38,452 nucleotides of DNA from Candidatus Woesearchaeota archaeon (GCA_002687275.1 NYZT01000043.1:1-38452); one strand, 5' to 3'. Positions 8,175 through 16,690 are shown, counted from the stretch's first letter. The notes: generated from the sequence alone by a model not told the origin. Numbers and translations: made by a program.

Positions 8175-10221
8175 CAACCCAGCCATTCTTTATGTAGGTA
8201 GACAAACGCCTTTGAACTTGTGGCAGGCTCTTGCCTAACAGCTTGATCATTTCGGTTTTCACACGCGCAATGCTAACCTTACTGGACCTTTGATCCAGTG
8301 CTCCCTGTTGTTCCAGCCACTTCAATACGGAAACATCTTTTCCTCTTGCCCCCTTATAGGTTTCTCCGTAGTCCAGATCGCCTATCAATTTGTCTTCTAG
8401 GTACATCAATGTGTGCATAAAGATCTCGTACAGGTCTATCCCTGCATGTAGTACGTCAACACAGGATACTTCGGGGTTTTGCTCTTCGTTCCTAGCTACC
8501 GCACCTAGGAAGGAAAACCTAACCAGATGTTCCTGTAGTTGCCAGCCAACCATGGAAGCATACGCCGAGCTTTTCTTTCCAAAGCTCTGCGCTACACTAA
8601 GCAGGTGTTCGTGAACCGTGGCCATAAGTTCAACAGTGTCTGGTGCTGTACGAACCTTTGTTATATCTGGCTCAGTGTTTATTCGCATCATTAACTTGCT
8701 GAGAAACGTTGTGAACTCTGCGCTTCCTGTTGTTGCCTTTTCGTCTGTTTCCATAAAGCGTGCGCGGTAGTCTTCCTTTTCAATGCGCAAAGCAGGGTTG
8801 TATCCGACAAGGAAACGTCTGAACAAACCACTCTCGACGATCCGCGGTTCGAAGTTGTGCGGTTGCGTTAACAAGGTGAAACTTGTATCAGGGTTGTAAG
8901 CCAGTATTTCTGTTGCAGTGTGTTCTGTTAGTCTTTTCACGATTTGGTTTTTGTGAACTGGGTTGAGTGCTGTGCGCATGTATTTCTGGATTTCTAACAG
9001 TCCAGGGCTTCTTCTGTCGGCTTCTAATAGTTCTCTGCACTCGTCGATGAGTATGGCGCAGCTGTCAAAGTATCCCTTGTTAGGTATCCAATCTGGTTTT
9101 TTCTTGCTTCCTCTATTGATCATTTTGCCCACGAATTGTTCGCTATGGTAGCTTGTTGGGATGCTTACGTTCCCGAGTTTTTCTGCTTGGGTTTTGGTCT
9201 CGTACATGAAGCTGTTTTTTCCCTGGCCACTTGGTAGGACGATGAGTATGTTTGTGCGGCAGTCTGTCTCTAGTCTTCCGAGTTTCAGAACTTTGCGTCT
9301 TTGGGTAATTCCTACTGTGTGATACCACTGTAGTTTGATGAGCGGTGCGAAGCCTTCACCTAGTAGGTTGAGAGCGTCGTGTAAGTTTTGGAAGCAAGGT
9401 AGGTGACCTGTTTTGTATTGTAGTGTTGGCATCTCGGAAAGGTCTCTGGGTTCCTTCTTATCTTCCATCACTTTTTGGGGTGTGTCCAAAGTAATGTTGG
9501 CGCTTTTCGCTAGTGCTAGTTTGGCAGTTATGAAATCACAATTGTGTAGCTTCATGTATGCGGTAAATACATCGCCGCCCTGGTCGCAGTGGAAGCATTT
9601 CCATAGGCCCTTTGTGTCGTCGAAGCTAAGGCATTGACCACCTTTACTACCATGCCATGGGCACCTGGTGGGGTTCTTGCTCGTGTCGATCCCTGCGTCG
9701 GATAGAATGGTGGATAGCCTTGTTTTGTTTTTGATCTGTTGTACTACTAGATCTTTGTCGTGGAAGTTCGCAACGTTTGTTTTTACGTCGTCTTTCCTCC
9801 AAGGGCTGAAGGCTGCTTTGATTTCTCCCATGGAAATCTTTGCGATAGGTATGTCATCTACAACAACATACTTATTGCCATTAGGGTGCGTGCTTCCTGG
9901 ACCTATGACTTGTTTCTTTGGTCCTTGAACATCGGCGAGAGTGTCGTGCCCTTCTGTTTGTACCTTAACGTTTTCTGGGTTATCTACCACAAAGTACTTG
10001 TGCGACAAACCACCACCCGTCTTCACCGTGAACGTTGGTGGTAACTTCAGGATTACTTTTTCTTGAACCTCTGCATTATCAAAGTCAACAGCGACAAGGT
10101 TGGCTTCTCCCGTAACCACGCCGTAGTTGCCCCCTTCGCCTTCTGCCACGGCATGGCGGACTAGCGCGCGTATGTCTTCTTCGTTGCCAAACGATCCTAG
10201 GGGGATTGCTAATGTTCTCAT
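8044..10221 (-). CDS. PrimPol (AEP)-zinc finger-ATPase/helicase replication protein
   Basis: AEP motifs VAVDFDN, TGGGLSHKYF, DVQGPKKQVIGPGSTHPNG; CHC2-like CPWH..CFHCDQGGDVFTAYM; Walker A LPSGQGKN, Walker B CAILIDE. Confidence 0.88.
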   Translation of the reverse strand: MRTLAIPLGSFGNEEDIRALVRHAVAEGEGGNYGVVTGEANLVAVDFDNAEVQEKVILKLPPTFTVKTGGGLSHKYFVVDNPENVKVQTEGHDTLADVQGPKKQVIGPGSTHPNGNKYVVVDDIPIAKISMGEIKAAFSPWRKDDVKTNVANFHDKDLVVQQIKNKTRLSTILSDAGIDTSKNPTRCPWHGSKGGQCLSFDDTKGLWKCFHCDQGGDVFTAYMKLHNCDFITAKLALAKSANITLDTPQKVMEDKKEPRDLSEMPTLQYKTGHLPCFQNLHDALNLLGEGFAPLIKLQWYHTVGITQRRKVLKLGRLETDCRTNILIVLPSGQGKNSFMYETKTQAEKLGNVSIPTSYHSEQFVGKMINRGSKKKPDWIPNKGYFDSCAILIDECRELLEADRRSPGLLEIQKYMRTALNPVHKNQIVKRLTEHTATEILAYNPDTSFTLLTQPHNFEPRIVESGLFRRFLVGYNPALRIEKEDYRARFMETDEKATTGSAEFTTFLSKLMMRINTEPDITKVRTAPDTVELMATVHEHLLSVAQSFGKKSSAYASMVGWQLQEHLVRFSFLGAVARNEEQNPEVSCVDVLHAGIDLYEIFMHTLMYLEDKLIGDLDYGETYKGARGKDVSVLKWLEQQGALDQRSSKVSIARVKTEMIKLLGKSLPQVQRRLSTYIKNGWVVTKQVRHESFAWLGVFLVLCLSLLDRNLFRTSTERCSDEWCAV

Positions 10222-10222
10222 A

Positions 10223-10296
10223 TGGACCTGCCGGGATTTGAACCCGGAGACTCACCCAAGCCAAGGGTGTGTGATACCAGATTTCACCACGGGCCC
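10223..10296 (-). tRNA. tRNA-Ala(GGC)
   Basis: Cloverleaf on minus strand: D arm GTGA/TCAC, anticodon arm CACCC-TTGGCTT-GGGTG, T arm CCGGG-TTCAAAT-CCCGG, G3:U70, discriminator A73. C6/A67 mismatch and U37 are atypical. Confidence 0.75.
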
Positions 10297-10335
10297 GTAT
10301 GAGGCTAGGATGGTGGGCTGTTTAAAAATGTGTCT

Positions 10336-12192
10336 TCATTTGCTTTTCATCTCCCAGCTGCCATCCCAGTCCTTTCCTGGAGGATTCTTTTTGAAGACCT
10401 TGCAACGTTCTATCATTGTTTCAGCAGTGGTATCCTTCTGCAGGTGTAGGGCTTTTTGGAAGCCTTTAATGGCTGCGTCCCATTGTTGTGCTTTGTAATA
10501 GTCAAGAGCTTTCTCAAACTCCTTCACAAAGGGTTGTTTGTTCTTGCATTTTGCTTTTTCTGCTATTAACTCAAAGATTTCAATCGCTTCCTTCTTTCCT
10601 TTGACCTTTACAAAATCTAGCGGCCTGGTGAGGTACTTGTGCTTGACGTGCTTGTTTGTGTGCTGTGAGATGATGATGTGCGTTCCGTATTGTTTGTTCA
10701 AACCTTCTAATCGCGATCCTAGGTTGATGGTGTCCCCCATGGCGGTGTAGTCGAAGCGCTCATGGCTTCCCATGTTGCCAACGATAGCATCGCCAGTGTT
10801 CAAACCAATACCTATATCTAGGGCTGGCACACCTTCTTTTGTCCACTTCTTTTGCAATCTCGCAAGTTCTTCCATCATTTCCAGGCTGGTCTCGCATGCG
10901 AGCTCTGCATGTTGTGCTTCATCAACAGGGGCGTTCCAGAAGGCCATGATGGCGTCCCCCATGAACTTGTCCACGCAGCCTTTGTTTTTCAACACGATGG
11001 AAGTCATGCTGTCTAAGTACTCGTTGAGTAGGTGCACCAGATCTTCTGGACTGAGCGCTTCGGATACGCTGGTAAATCCGCGAATGTCTGAGAAAAACAC
11101 AGTAATCTCTTTTCGCTCCCCTCCTAGCTTTAACTTTTCTGGACTGCTGACTAAGTCGTTTACTAAATCTTTGGATACGTATTTTCCAAACGCTTGTTGT
11201 ATCTCGCGACGCTTTTTTCCTTCCACAAAGTACAAGTGTGCAGTATTCATAACTGTGCTGACGATGACGCTCAGCTCAAAATACAAAACGGGAAGCACTG
11301 TTCCCTGCTCAAAAGTTAGTATAGTCAGCCAGGGAAGTATGAGAATGAGGAGGGCCACAAGCACTGCTGCAACCCAGTAGGAAAAGTACCATGTTATCGC
11401 AGTCGCTATTCCTGTCAGTACGATGATTCCTGCTAGTGTGCTAGGGCGAGATAATGGGTAGAGGTAGTTCGCTTGCAACATGGTTTGGATTGCGTTTGCG
11501 TGCACCTCAACACCGGGCATGGCTTTTCCTTCTGAGGTGGGAACGAGATAGTCATCGTGGAGTCCTGGGCTGGTAGCGCCGACAAGGACTATGCGATCTT
11601 TAACGTTGATCTTTTTACTGAGGAGGTCTTTTGCAGAAACGTACTCAAAGCTTTGTGGAGGCCCTACGAAATTGATGAGCATACGTTCTGGAGGATACGC
11701 CTGATAGCCTGCTTGCCGCAGTATCTCTACCGAGAAGGGGATTCCCAGGTCTGTCTTTATGGCTCTCGTAACCTTATCGCGGTCAGTGATGACGTTCACG
11801 TAGCCGTGGTTTGCGTTGGCTCCTATGAGGGGTGTTGCTTGGAGCAACTGGTCTTGACTATGCTCTTGCGCCAAAACGACATGTGCGTTGGAGATTGCTT
11901 CTGCCAACTCATGATCTTGGTTTGAAGGTTCGTAGAACCCTATGTCTACGCCTGTCACGCGTGCTTCTTCCAGCTGGGTGATGAGTTTGGCGGTCAGGTT
12001 GCGAGGCCACGGCCACCTTCCAAGCTCTTGGAGACTGGGGTCATCAATGGCTACGATGAGTATGTTCTGAGGTTGTATACCTCCATGCAGGTTGTCTGTT
12101 ATTTTTACTTCGATGTTTGAGAACGCGCCCACCAGGAAGAGAAAGCATACCAACGCGCACCCGACTATGGGCACTAACGGCGAGTGCTGCAT
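10336..12192 (-). CDS. CHASE2-domain class III adenylate/guanylate cyclase
   Basis: N-terminal CHASE2 (ILIVAIDDPSLQELGRWPWPR), TM segments, cyclase motifs FFSDIRGFTS, CVDKFMGDAIMAFWNAP, DYTAMGDTINLGSRLE. Confidence 0.95.
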   Translation of the reverse strand: MQHSPLVPIVGCALVCFLFLVGAFSNIEVKITDNLHGGIQPQNILIVAIDDPSLQELGRWPWPRNLTAKLITQLEEARVTGVDIGFYEPSNQDHELAEAISNAHVVLAQEHSQDQLLQATPLIGANANHGYVNVITDRDKVTRAIKTDLGIPFSVEILRQAGYQAYPPERMLINFVGPPQSFEYVSAKDLLSKKINVKDRIVLVGATSPGLHDDYLVPTSEGKAMPGVEVHANAIQTMLQANYLYPLSRPSTLAGIIVLTGIATAITWYFSYWVAAVLVALLILILPWLTILTFEQGTVLPVLYFELSVIVSTVMNTAHLYFVEGKKRREIQQAFGKYVSKDLVNDLVSSPEKLKLGGERKEITVFFSDIRGFTSVSEALSPEDLVHLLNEYLDSMTSIVLKNKGCVDKFMGDAIMAFWNAPVDEAQHAELACETSLEMMEELARLQKKWTKEGVPALDIGIGLNTGDAIVGNMGSHERFDYTAMGDTINLGSRLEGLNKQYGTHIIISQHTNKHVKHKYLTRPLDFVKVKGKKEAIEIFELIAEKAKCKNKQPFVKEFEKALDYYKAQQWDAAIKGFQKALHLQKDTTAETMIERCKVFKKNPPGKDWDGSWEMKSK

Positions 12193-13209
12193 CTACCTGC
12201 GTACGCTCCCATTGTCAAACTCTGTGCGCACTTTTTTGTCGAGTGCTGCCTTGACGGTCGTGTCATTCTTATGCCTTTGAGTGGGGAACGTTTGCGTAGG
12301 TCGTACTTTGTCAGTTTCTTGTTGTAAAGGTGTTGTGGCATGGGGTGCTGTTCTTGAGAGGAAGGGTGTTTTGTTTTTGGGCCGTTGCTCTTTTGTGACA
12401 GGACGCTTTTTTGCATTTCCTTGTCTTGGTTGTGTTGTAGATATTATTTTCTCTTTGCTCACGTTGCGTGAGGCCTCCGTGCGAACCGTTGTGCTGTTTC
12501 GAAATTTTGGTGGTTGTGTGTTGCTTTTTGTCTCGCTCTTAAGGGTTTGATTTTTTCTTTGCGGTTTTGTGCGTTCTTTCTTTGTTGGCTCTGGTGATCT
12601 GCGTTCTGGGGCTTTCTTTCTTTTGTGAATTTTGTCTTGTAGTCTTCTTACTGTTTGCACGTATTGCTGAGTGTCTTTTCTTTTGGAAACGAGGTGCTGC
12701 TGTTCTTCCACGCTGGTCAGTTTGCGTTTAACCCGTCTCTGTTTTTTGGAGGTGATTACTTTCTCATGTTTTCCTATGACTATCTGGGATTCGTTGGTTC
12801 GTATACTCACGTTGCCCTCCCCTACGAGAATGGTGGCGGACTGATTGACGACGACTACCTCAAACTCGGTTCCTCTGACTGCTGCAACCGAGTAAGGGTT
12901 TTCTACTTGGTACGTAGTCGCACCTACTGTTGCTAAATACTTGTGCCAGGTCGTACCTCTGTCTTGGTACCAGTGAACGTTATGCAGTTCTAGTAAGGAC
13001 ACGTTGGTGTAAGGATCAACGTGGACAAGTGCTCGGCCGGGTATGGCTACCTTTGCAGTACCATTAAAGGTTTGGATGTTACGGACGGTGTTGTTGGTGA
13101 TGGGTGGTGAGCCATCTGCCAACACCTCGCCTGAAAAATCTAGTAAGATCGCATCTTGCGTTATGGTCGGGGCACAAGCGACTAGCATGAGGAGGAGAAG
13201 TTTTTTCAT
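12193..13209 (-). CDS. FecR-domain lipoprotein with basic low-complexity tail
   Basis: Lipobox-like LMLVAC; FecR-like NPYSVAAVRGTEFEV; long K/R/T/Q-rich C-terminus. Confidence 0.85.
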   Translation of the reverse strand: MKKLLLLMLVACAPTITQDAILLDFSGEVLADGSPPITNNTVRNIQTFNGTAKVAIPGRALVHVDPYTNVSLLELHNVHWYQDRGTTWHKYLATVGATTYQVENPYSVAAVRGTEFEVVVVNQSATILVGEGNVSIRTNESQIVIGKHEKVITSKKQRRVKRKLTSVEEQQHLVSKRKDTQQYVQTVRRLQDKIHKRKKAPERRSPEPTKKERTKPQRKNQTLKSETKSNTQPPKFRNSTTVRTEASRNVSKEKIISTTQPRQGNAKKRPVTKEQRPKNKTPFLSRTAPHATTPLQQETDKVRPTQTFPTQRHKNDTTVKAALDKKVRTEFDNGSVRR

Positions 13210-14063
13210 TCTAGTTGGGCACGAGCCTCTCTGATTTGTTCGGTGATGGCTAAGATTTTATCTAGAATTTCTGATTGGATGGGTGCGTCTTTCTTTATTT
13301 GTTCAGGATCAAAACTTTCTGCCTCGTCGTGTTCGTTAAAGGAAGCTTTTATTTCGTCTTCAGTCACGCCAAAGCGTTGTTTGAACACGTTGAAGGCAAC
13401 GCTGTTCTTACGCAACTCGTTCCATCTCATTTTCTTTAGCGTGGTGACATGCACTTCTAACTCTTTCTTGAGCCTTTCAAGATCTTCTGGTGTGGGGTCC
13501 GATTGAACCAGTGTGCTGTCTTTTAATGTGTATTTTTCCAGACTGCCCACTTCAACACGTTCTTCTTGATGCTGGAAAGAGACCTTGCCTTCTAGGACGA
13601 TGATTTGGTCGGGGGAGACTTGCTGTTCCCATGTCGTTCCCCTTACCGCGGCTACGGTGTTAGGTGTTGTCGCTTTGTAGTTTTTCATTCCGGTAAGGCC
13701 GGTGAACTTGTTCCATGTTCTCCCTTGCGTGTGTTGTACTTCCACGTTCTCTGGCGATATGGAAGAAATGCGTAGTTCGCTGTCGCTGTCGAGTGTTACT
13801 ATCATACTTTCTCTTAGTACGATGATGGCGCGACCTTGGCCTGTTTTCACCACTTCGTTGACCTTCAGGCGCATCCCTTGTACTGCGGTGATGGTCGTGC
13901 TCCCGGTAACTATAGAAACGTCTCCGTCTACAGAAAGCAGTAGGGCGTCGCTGGTGCTGCTCTTCGTGAGGCCTGAGTACGCCATCAGTCCGCCTACCAA
14001 GATGAGTAATGCGATAATGCCTCCTACCACGCCAACTTTAGAAATGCCTCGTCCCATACGCAC
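13206..14063 (-). CDS. FecR-domain membrane protein
   Basis: N-terminal TM; FecR-like LLLSVDGDVSIV..TTPNTVAAVRGTTWEQQ; stop overlaps next start by 4 nt; TATA ctttataag upstream. Confidence 0.85.
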   Translation of the reverse strand: MRMGRGISKVGVVGGIIALLILVGGLMAYSGLTKSSTSDALLLSVDGDVSIVTGSTTITAVQGMRLKVNEVVKTGQGRAIIVLRESMIVTLDSDSELRISSISPENVEVQHTQGRTWNKFTGLTGMKNYKATTPNTVAAVRGTTWEQQVSPDQIIVLEGKVSFQHQEERVEVGSLEKYTLKDSTLVQSDPTPEDLERLKKELEVHVTTLKKMRWNELRKNSVAFNVFKQRFGVTEDEIKASFNEHDEAESFDPEQIKKDAPIQSEILDKILAITEQIREARAQLE

Positions 14064-14130
14064 CCTCTTGGCGCGGTTCTTATAAAGTTTGTTGTGTGTT
14101 TGCAGAGTGGTACTAGGCGGTGCTTAAACG

Positions 14131-14340
14131 TTACTGAATGTTGGCAAGGTTTTCCAGTCCGCCACGTTTGAGCCAGAGTTGTTTGAAGGCGTCCGCGCAA
14201 GTGATGGATCTTTTAGGCTCGATGGTGGTTTCTGCAACGCTTTCTGCTAGGCTTTCACCGGCTAAGGCACAACAACCTATACGGACACCCAATTGTATGA
14301 ATATGTCAGGACAACCAATCATTACTACACAAGAAAACAT
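14131..14340 (-). CDS. Hypothetical small ORF (weak)
   Basis: 69-aa ORF, no clear promoter, overlaps the opposing ORF at 14293..14577. Confidence 0.25.
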   Translation of the reverse strand: MFSCVVMIGCPDIFIQLGVRIGCCALAGESLAESVAETTIEPKRSITCADAFKQLWLKRGGLENLANIQ

Positions 14341-14577
14341 GTTAGTACCTACAACGCTGACTTTCTGAAAACATTCCGGGCATTAAAGGAGAAAGAGCTT
14401 ATCGTGAACAGCAAGGTACTGTGGAGCGCCAGAAGTGCAAAGAAGTACCGGCTCACTTGGAATATTCCCTTAGATGTTCTGACAAGCACGGGAATGCTCC
14501 ACACTCTTGGAGCTATAGACGAAGACCAGAGAGCTGCAACAGTGCGCAACAGTTTAGCCAAAGTATTATACAAATAG
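14293..14577 (+). CDS. Hypothetical ORF, possible gene remnant (weak)
   Basis: 94-aa ORF just upstream of the att-like repeat at 14645. Confidence 0.3.
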   Translation: MYEYVRTTNHYYTRKHVSTYNADFLKTFRALKEKELIVNSKVLWSARSAKKYRLTWNIPLDVLTSTGMLHTLGAIDEDQRAATVRNSLAKVLYK

Positions 14578-14644
14578 GACCAAAGCACTTTTGGTGTTTT
14601 CTCCAGGATAACTTCCCAAGTGCCTTACTGATCGGTTAGAAGTC

Positions 14645-14657
14645 CGGCGGGGGCATC
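14645..14657 (+). repeat. att-like direct repeat copy 2 CCGGCGGGGGCAT
   Basis: 13-bp identity to 7071..7083, preceded by a degraded T-arm-like tcggttagaag. Confidence 0.75.
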
Positions 14658-14664
14658 GAGCATA

Positions 14665-14680
14665 TTTGATCGGTTCCCCA
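14665..14680 (+). repeat. Left arm of subterminal inverted repeat ATTTGATCGGTTCCCC
   Basis: 15/16 match to the reverse complement of 16349..16364. Confidence 0.7.
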
Positions 14681-14739
14681 GAATGTTGTTACTCAAGGAG
14701 GGATCCGTGAGCGAGTAAATAATCACATGATTGTTTACT

Positions 14740-15669
14740 CTAAGGGCAAGCGTTGTTCGCTCTAATGAGATTTCCCCACAAGAAGGGCGCTCCATAATCC
14801 CTTCCCGGTATTAATGAAGTGGCCACACCTTGATAATTCGTTACTTGAATGTCCACGAAGCCAGATTCTTGTAGGACTTCAGCCAATCCATCCGTAACCT
14901 GCCAATTCCAAAATTTCAATTTCTTCTGAACAAAATGTTGAAATGCGTGCTGGTACACGCGGTCTGGTGTTCCAAGGGCATCATTAATACTCCTAACCGG
15001 TGGCGTCCCTATAGCCCCACGTAAAGGCGCCTTAAGAAAGATGTCAAACAAATAGGAAGTTAGTTTAAATTCTTCGCCGGTGGCCACAGGGCTCCGCGCG
15101 TCTGCGATTTCAATGCTGGCCCCAGGCTTCAGAACCCTTCGGATCTCATCAAAGGCCGCAACTCGTTCTTCTGGGTCAATCGCGCCAGGCCCAAAGAACC
15201 ACACTGCGCCATCGTACGTGGCGTCCCTTGCGGGAATATCCATAACACTTCCTTGTTTTGCTGAGTATTTGTTGGAGACGCGTGCTCTCGCAGCGTTTTT
15301 TATTGCTCGTTCTACCATTCTTTTTGACACATCAATTCCGTGAACGTGGCATCCTGTCTTCTCTACAATCGTGATCCCTGTGTAACCGGGCCCGGTTCCA
15401 ACATCAAGCATTAAGCGTTCACTTGATCTGTGCCTTCGCATGCTTCCCGCAATCTTCTCTCTAAAAAACCAATCAATTCCACATGTGTCCCGTCCATGAT
15501 TGTGATCATACTCCGAGAACTCTCCGAAGATCTTTAGCCTTTTTCTGTTTCTAACCAATAGACTGCGGAGGAATCCTATGGAACCTGCTTGACTGTCGTA
15601 AAATTTCTTATGATTCTCGACGCTATTTTTCATTGCTGATACTGCCATTTTCCTATATTCAATCTGCAC
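14740..15669 (-). CDS. SAM-dependent class I methyltransferase
   Basis: Motif I LMLDVGTGPGYTGI, HGIDVSKRMVERA, FDEIRRVLKPG; TATA gtttatatgg upstream; start may be GTG 15669 or ATG 15648. Confidence 0.85.
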   Translation of the reverse strand: MQIEYRKMAVSAMKNSVENHKKFYDSQAGSIGFLRSLLVRNRKRLKIFGEFSEYDHNHGRDTCGIDWFFREKIAGSMRRHRSSERLMLDVGTGPGYTGITIVEKTGCHVHGIDVSKRMVERAIKNAARARVSNKYSAKQGSVMDIPARDATYDGAVWFFGPGAIDPEERVAAFDEIRRVLKPGASIEIADARSPVATGEEFKLTSYLFDIFLKAPLRGAIGTPPVRSINDALGTPDRVYQHAFQHFVQKKLKFWNWQVTDGLAEVLQESGFVDIQVTNYQGVATSLIPGRDYGAPFLWGNLIRANNACP

Positions 15670-15829
15670 TCCCCATATAAACCCCTACATCTACTCCGGA
15701 AGGTACAATTATCTAATTATTTATCGGGGAAATCTAAAGACCAAACTCTGCCACCTTTGCGGGGGTATGGGTTGTTTACTCACGCCATCATCCTTGAAAT
15801 CCTGTTCGCGGGGGAACCTGTCGAACGGC

Positions 15830-16096
15830 TTATCCGTACGCGGACTCTCTGTGGTCTATGGCGCCCAAGGTCACTCTGTGTGCGGTTTCGTCAATCTTGA
15901 AAAGCAAGCGGTACTTCCTGACGAGGCGCGTGGATCGCCAGCCGTGGAGTTTACCTGATAACTCTCCGCCAACAGCGTGCGGATCTTTGATCAGCCGTAG
16001 GATTTTCTTGTCCAACACGGCGAGCAACGCAGCGTTTTTCTTATGTTCTTTGAGTGTTTGAAGAAACGTGTCTGTTCTGTGGACGTCCCACATCAC
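15830..16096 (-). CDS. RelE/ParE-superfamily toxin
   Basis: 88 aa: LDKKILRLIKDPHAVGGELSGKLHGWRSTRLVRKYRLLFKID..IDHRESAYG pattern typical of RelE/YafQ-like toxins. Confidence 0.85.
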   Translation of the reverse strand: MMWDVHRTDTFLQTLKEHKKNAALLAVLDKKILRLIKDPHAVGGELSGKLHGWRSTRLVRKYRLLFKIDETAHRVTLGAIDHRESAYG

Positions 16097-16311
16097 ATCT
16101 CCGCGAGCAGGTCCTTAACGCTCTTTATCTGCTTGGTGCGCCCTTCCTTGATATCCTTCTCACTTGCCTTGACTTGCTCCATGGTTTTCTCGTTGCTAGA
16201 TATTTCCAGCGAGGCCAGAACGCTTGCTAGCTCTTCCTTAGAAACCATGTGCTTCTTTATCTCTGTGAGCTCCCTTTGCAGGTCTCGAACAGTAGCCTCG
16301 GTCATACACAT
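16093..16311 (-). CDS. Cognate antitoxin
   Basis: 72 aa, charged/helical, directly upstream of the toxin with 4-nt overlap. Confidence 0.75.
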   Translation of the reverse strand: MCMTEATVRDLQRELTEIKKHMVSKEELASVLASLEISSNEKTMEQVKASEKDIKEGRTKQIKSVKDLLAEM

Positions 16312-16348
16312 GCAATATTTTCCAGATTCTTAAAGGTATCGTTCATCG

Positions 16349-16364
16349 GGGGAACCGAGCAAAT
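16349..16364 (-). repeat. Right arm of subterminal inverted repeat GGGGAACCGAGCAAAT
   Basis: 15/16 complementary to 14665..14680. Confidence 0.7.
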
Positions 16365-16373
16365 CCGATCGGG

Positions 16374-16389
16374 TCCCGGCGGGGGCATT
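16374..16389 (+). repeat. att-like direct repeat copy 3 TCCCGGCGGGGGCATT
   Basis: 16-bp identity to 7069..7084. Confidence 0.85.
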
Positions 16390-16690
16390 AAACAGTGATT
16401 TCCTTCTCAGCTCCCTTGATAAGATTCCAATCTAGTTTGATGAGTTGTTTTACTGCAGGGTTTTTGGTGTTTAGTTTGAAAAGGTCAGACTTTCCCACTC
16501 TCCGTGTTTTGATGACTATGTTGTTCTTTTCGAGCCTGTCCCAGAATGTTTGCATGGTGGAGTAGCTCACCCCAGATTTTTTGGCAATCTCAGTTAATGG
16601 ATAATCAAACAATTGGTAGGTTATCAAAAAGTCAAGCACTTTGATTAACGGAGACTTTCCGAACACTTCTGCAAAGATGCTTTCTGTCAT
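16388..16690 (-). CDS. Winged-helix DNA-binding protein
   Basis: MTESIFAEVFGKSPLIKVLDFLITYQLFDYPLTEIAKKSGVSYSTMQTFWDRLEKNNIVIKTRRVGKSDLFKLN; TATA catttaaatac ~28 nt upstream of ATG 16690; stop codon abuts att copy 3. Confidence 0.75.
   Translation of the reverse strand: MTESIFAEVFGKSPLIKVLDFLITYQLFDYPLTEIAKKSGVSYSTMQTFWDRLEKNNIVIKTRRVGKSDLFKLNTKNPAVKQLIKLDWNLIKGAEKEITV

Noticed and set aside
10223-10296. Reading the tRNA as tRNA-Pro(UGG)
   Set aside because: A TGG anticodon would need two mismatches in the anticodon stem; CACCC/GGGTG with GGC plus G3:U70 favours Ala, though the C6/A67 mismatch and U37 leave some doubt.
10772-11380. 202-aa plus-strand ORF
   Set aside because: Antisense to the well-supported CHASE2 cyclase; no promoter or family resemblance.
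12281-12936. Plus-strand ORFs (89 and 93 aa) rich in F/L/V/C
   Set aside because: Antisense to the basic low-complexity tail and FecR region; apparent hydrophobicity is a complement artefact.
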